6,276 nucleotides of DNA from a candidate division LCP-89 bacterium (lineage in GTDB: Bacteria; Electryoneota; B3-LCP): positions 1 to 6,276 of the forward strand of contig JALGZU010000339.1 in assembly GCA_025774735.1 (NCBI GenBank). The letters are read 5' to 3'. Each line of letters opens with the position of its first letter. The first letter of the stretch is position 1. The notes under the pieces were generated by a model, which was given only the letters and a program-made list of their open reading frames with translations, made no database searches and was not told the DNA's origin. The translations under genes were made by a program, and so were the position numbers. Shown piece by piece: positions 5,288-6,276 of this stretch.

Positions 5288-5867
5288 ACGATTGGCCGCG
5301 GTCCAGGTTGGAGCTGGTAAAACGAAAGATCCCTTCGAATACATCGAAGTTCTTCACGGAAACGAGAATATCCACAATAAGTTCAACCAGCTTCAAATTG
5401 CGGCAAAATTTGAAATATTAGGCTTTACCAGGCCGCCATTTGCCTACTTTACCCCCGAGATGCAAAAAGAGCAGTTCATTGCGACAGAGAAATTCATGGA
5501 AAGGGGAGGTATAGCGAAAAGTGTGGTTGAAGCCAATGAAGATGCTCCAGCGCGCATCTTCAAAACGATAGAACAGGGAATGAGGATGATGCGGGAGGTT
5601 GACGGCAGTGATCAATCAGAACTTAGAGTCGTTGCCAAACTTCCGATAAAAATGTTCATTTTCGACCGGGAAACCTTATTAATCACTGAGAAGTCGTCCG
5701 CTATTGATGAGACAGAGCTATCGATGACTGAGGTGAAGCAGAAGAGCATGGTGGAAGGCTATATCGCACTGTTTGATTTTCTCTGGGATCAAGGAGTTGG
5801 GTGCGATGAATGGGTAGCAAACAATGAAGAGCTGTTTGAGAAAAAACTGGCAGAATTATCCCATTAA
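5229..5867 (+). CDS. TrmB-family regulator, C-terminal effector part (frame 2 of a split gene)
   Basis: This frame carries the rest of the TrmB-like protein. Family similarity becomes convincing from FERLAAVQVG (about 5283 onward), a linker helix, and continues through a ligand-sensing domain containing FEILGFTRPPF and the signature LPIKMFIFDRETLLITE (residues 138-154 counted from GTG 5229), then LFDFLWDQ near the end. The residues before the break (MLRDRRGKNEPM...) look like out-of-frame reading of the DNA-binding part. The GTG at 5229 is preceded by AGGGA and an ATG at 5262 is also possible, so separate translation cannot be excluded. More likely this is one gene of about 820 bases interrupted near 5283-5288 by a one-base gain or two-base loss, or joined by +1 frameshifting at GTT-TGA. 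Confidence 0.78.
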   Translation: MLRDRRGKNEPMKLLTQPFERLAAVQVGAGKTKDPFEYIEVLHGNENIHNKFNQLQIAAKFEILGFTRPPFAYFTPEMQKEQFIATEKFMERGGIAKSVVEANEDAPARIFKTIEQGMRMMREVDGSDQSELRVVAKLPIKMFIFDRETLLITEKSSAIDETELSMTEVKQKSMVEGYIALFDFLWDQGVGCDEWVANNEELFEKKLAELSH

Positions 5868-5911
5868 TTCTGTAAAATAATTTCCAAACCTCTAATGAGA
5901 AGGAGATTCGC

Positions 5912-6276
5912 ATGCAAAGACTCAAATTACCAGCCTTCTTAAGCTTGCTGATGATGGTCTGCGTCAGTATCGCGGATACGCATCCGGGAACCAATGTTGG
6001 ACCGGTCGCACCTCCCGTACCCCCAATCGACTCAATGTGGGATCTGTTGGATACGATCGACCTTGACATGCTTAGTCCCTATTGTATCGGCGTGGAGTTC
6101 GCCGAAGGGGAGTGGTATGTTTCCCATGGTGGTGAAAGTGCAAGCAGCAACACGGACAACATCATCGCGGTTATCGATCCGGTTACACACGACACGGTGA
6201 GAACCTTCTTACAGCCAGAGGTATATAGTGGTTGGGGAATGCGCGACCTGGCTTATGATGGCGAATACCTCTACGG
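5912..6276 (+). CDS. Secreted protein, N-terminal part (runs off right edge, at least 121 aa)
   Basis: An ATG at 5912 follows an excellent SD (AGAAGGAGA, about six bases upstream). It opens a signal peptide (MQRLKLPAFLSLLMMVCVSIA, cleavage probably after Ala21) and a proline-rich stretch (VGPVAPPVPPIDSMWDLLDT). The mature part has tryptophan- and glycine-rich segments, VEFAEGEWYVSHGG, IIAVIDPVTHDTV and GWGMRDLAYDGEYLYG, reminiscent of the repeated blades of the beta-propeller-like secreted proteins common in FCB candidate phyla, which often end in a type IX sorting domain. That end lies outside the window. It begins 44 bases after the TrmB-type gene with no terminator between, so it is probably in that operon and may be its regulatory target. 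The frame is open to the window edge. Confidence 0.85.
   Translation, partial: MQRLKLPAFLSLLMMVCVSIADTHPGTNVGPVAPPVPPIDSMWDLLDTIDLDMLSPYCIGVEFAEGEWYVSHGGESASSNTDNIIAVIDPVTHDTVRTFLQPEVYSGWGMRDLAYDGEYLY

Noticed and set aside
5701..6069. 122-codon minus-strand ORF across the end of the regulator and the start of the secreted gene
   Set aside because: It overlaps two well-supported plus-strand frames and has no recognisable domain or SD. It is an antisense shadow.
1..6276. CRISPR array, tRNA or rRNA gene, insertion sequence
   Set aside because: No regularly spaced repeats, no cloverleaf or rRNA-like stretches, and no transposase-like frame or terminal repeats were seen on either strand.

Overview
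The window looks like chromosomal DNA from an uncultured or little-studied bacterium of the FCB group (Fibrobacterota-Chlorobiota-Bacteroidota and allied candidate phyla). The main clue is a textbook C-terminal type IX secretion sorting domain (YPNPFNP near its start, SGMYIYQL and KMVLMK near its end) on the serine hydrolase gene. A second secreted protein that begins at the right edge also resembles FCB exported proteins. Most recognisable promoters are sigma70-like (TTGAC-N17-TATATT) and Shine-Dalgarno sites are strong.

Left third, minus strand (1-1850). At the extreme left edge a gene starts and leaves the window (ATG at 10, strong SD). Upstream of it lies a 69-residue protein of unknown function with its own promoter. 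Next comes the most important feature, a secreted thioredoxin-fold/TPR protein at 448-1746. Conventional gene calling would report only a 376-residue fragment starting at a TTG with no SD. Upstream the same frame continues through a single in-frame TGA to an ATG with a good SD and a signal peptide. The TGA sits exactly where the first cysteine of the thioredoxin CxxC motif belongs, giving U-S-S-C. It is followed at a suitable distance by a hairpin with a GG-starting five-base loop, as expected of a bacterial SECIS element. I read this as a selenoprotein of 432 residues with Sec at position 52.

Middle (1856-4850). A two-gene minus-strand operon encodes a DUF2975 four-helix membrane protein and a small Xre-family regulator. 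Across a 275-base AT-rich divergent intergenic region lies a 626-residue secreted serine hydrolase of the beta-lactamase/PBP4* fold, ending at a strong rho-independent terminator. Related palindromic motifs overlap the predicted promoters on both sides, so the Xre protein may control both its own operon and the hydrolase.

Right third (4850-6276). A strong promoter precedes an eight-codon mini-ORF and a TrmB-family regulator that is split into two frames at GTT-TGA, either a frameshift mutation or error, or a recoding site. Forty-four bases later a secreted protein with a signal peptide begins and runs off the edge. The TrmB protein may regulate it.

The selenoprotein would need SelA/B/C/D, none of which is in this window.
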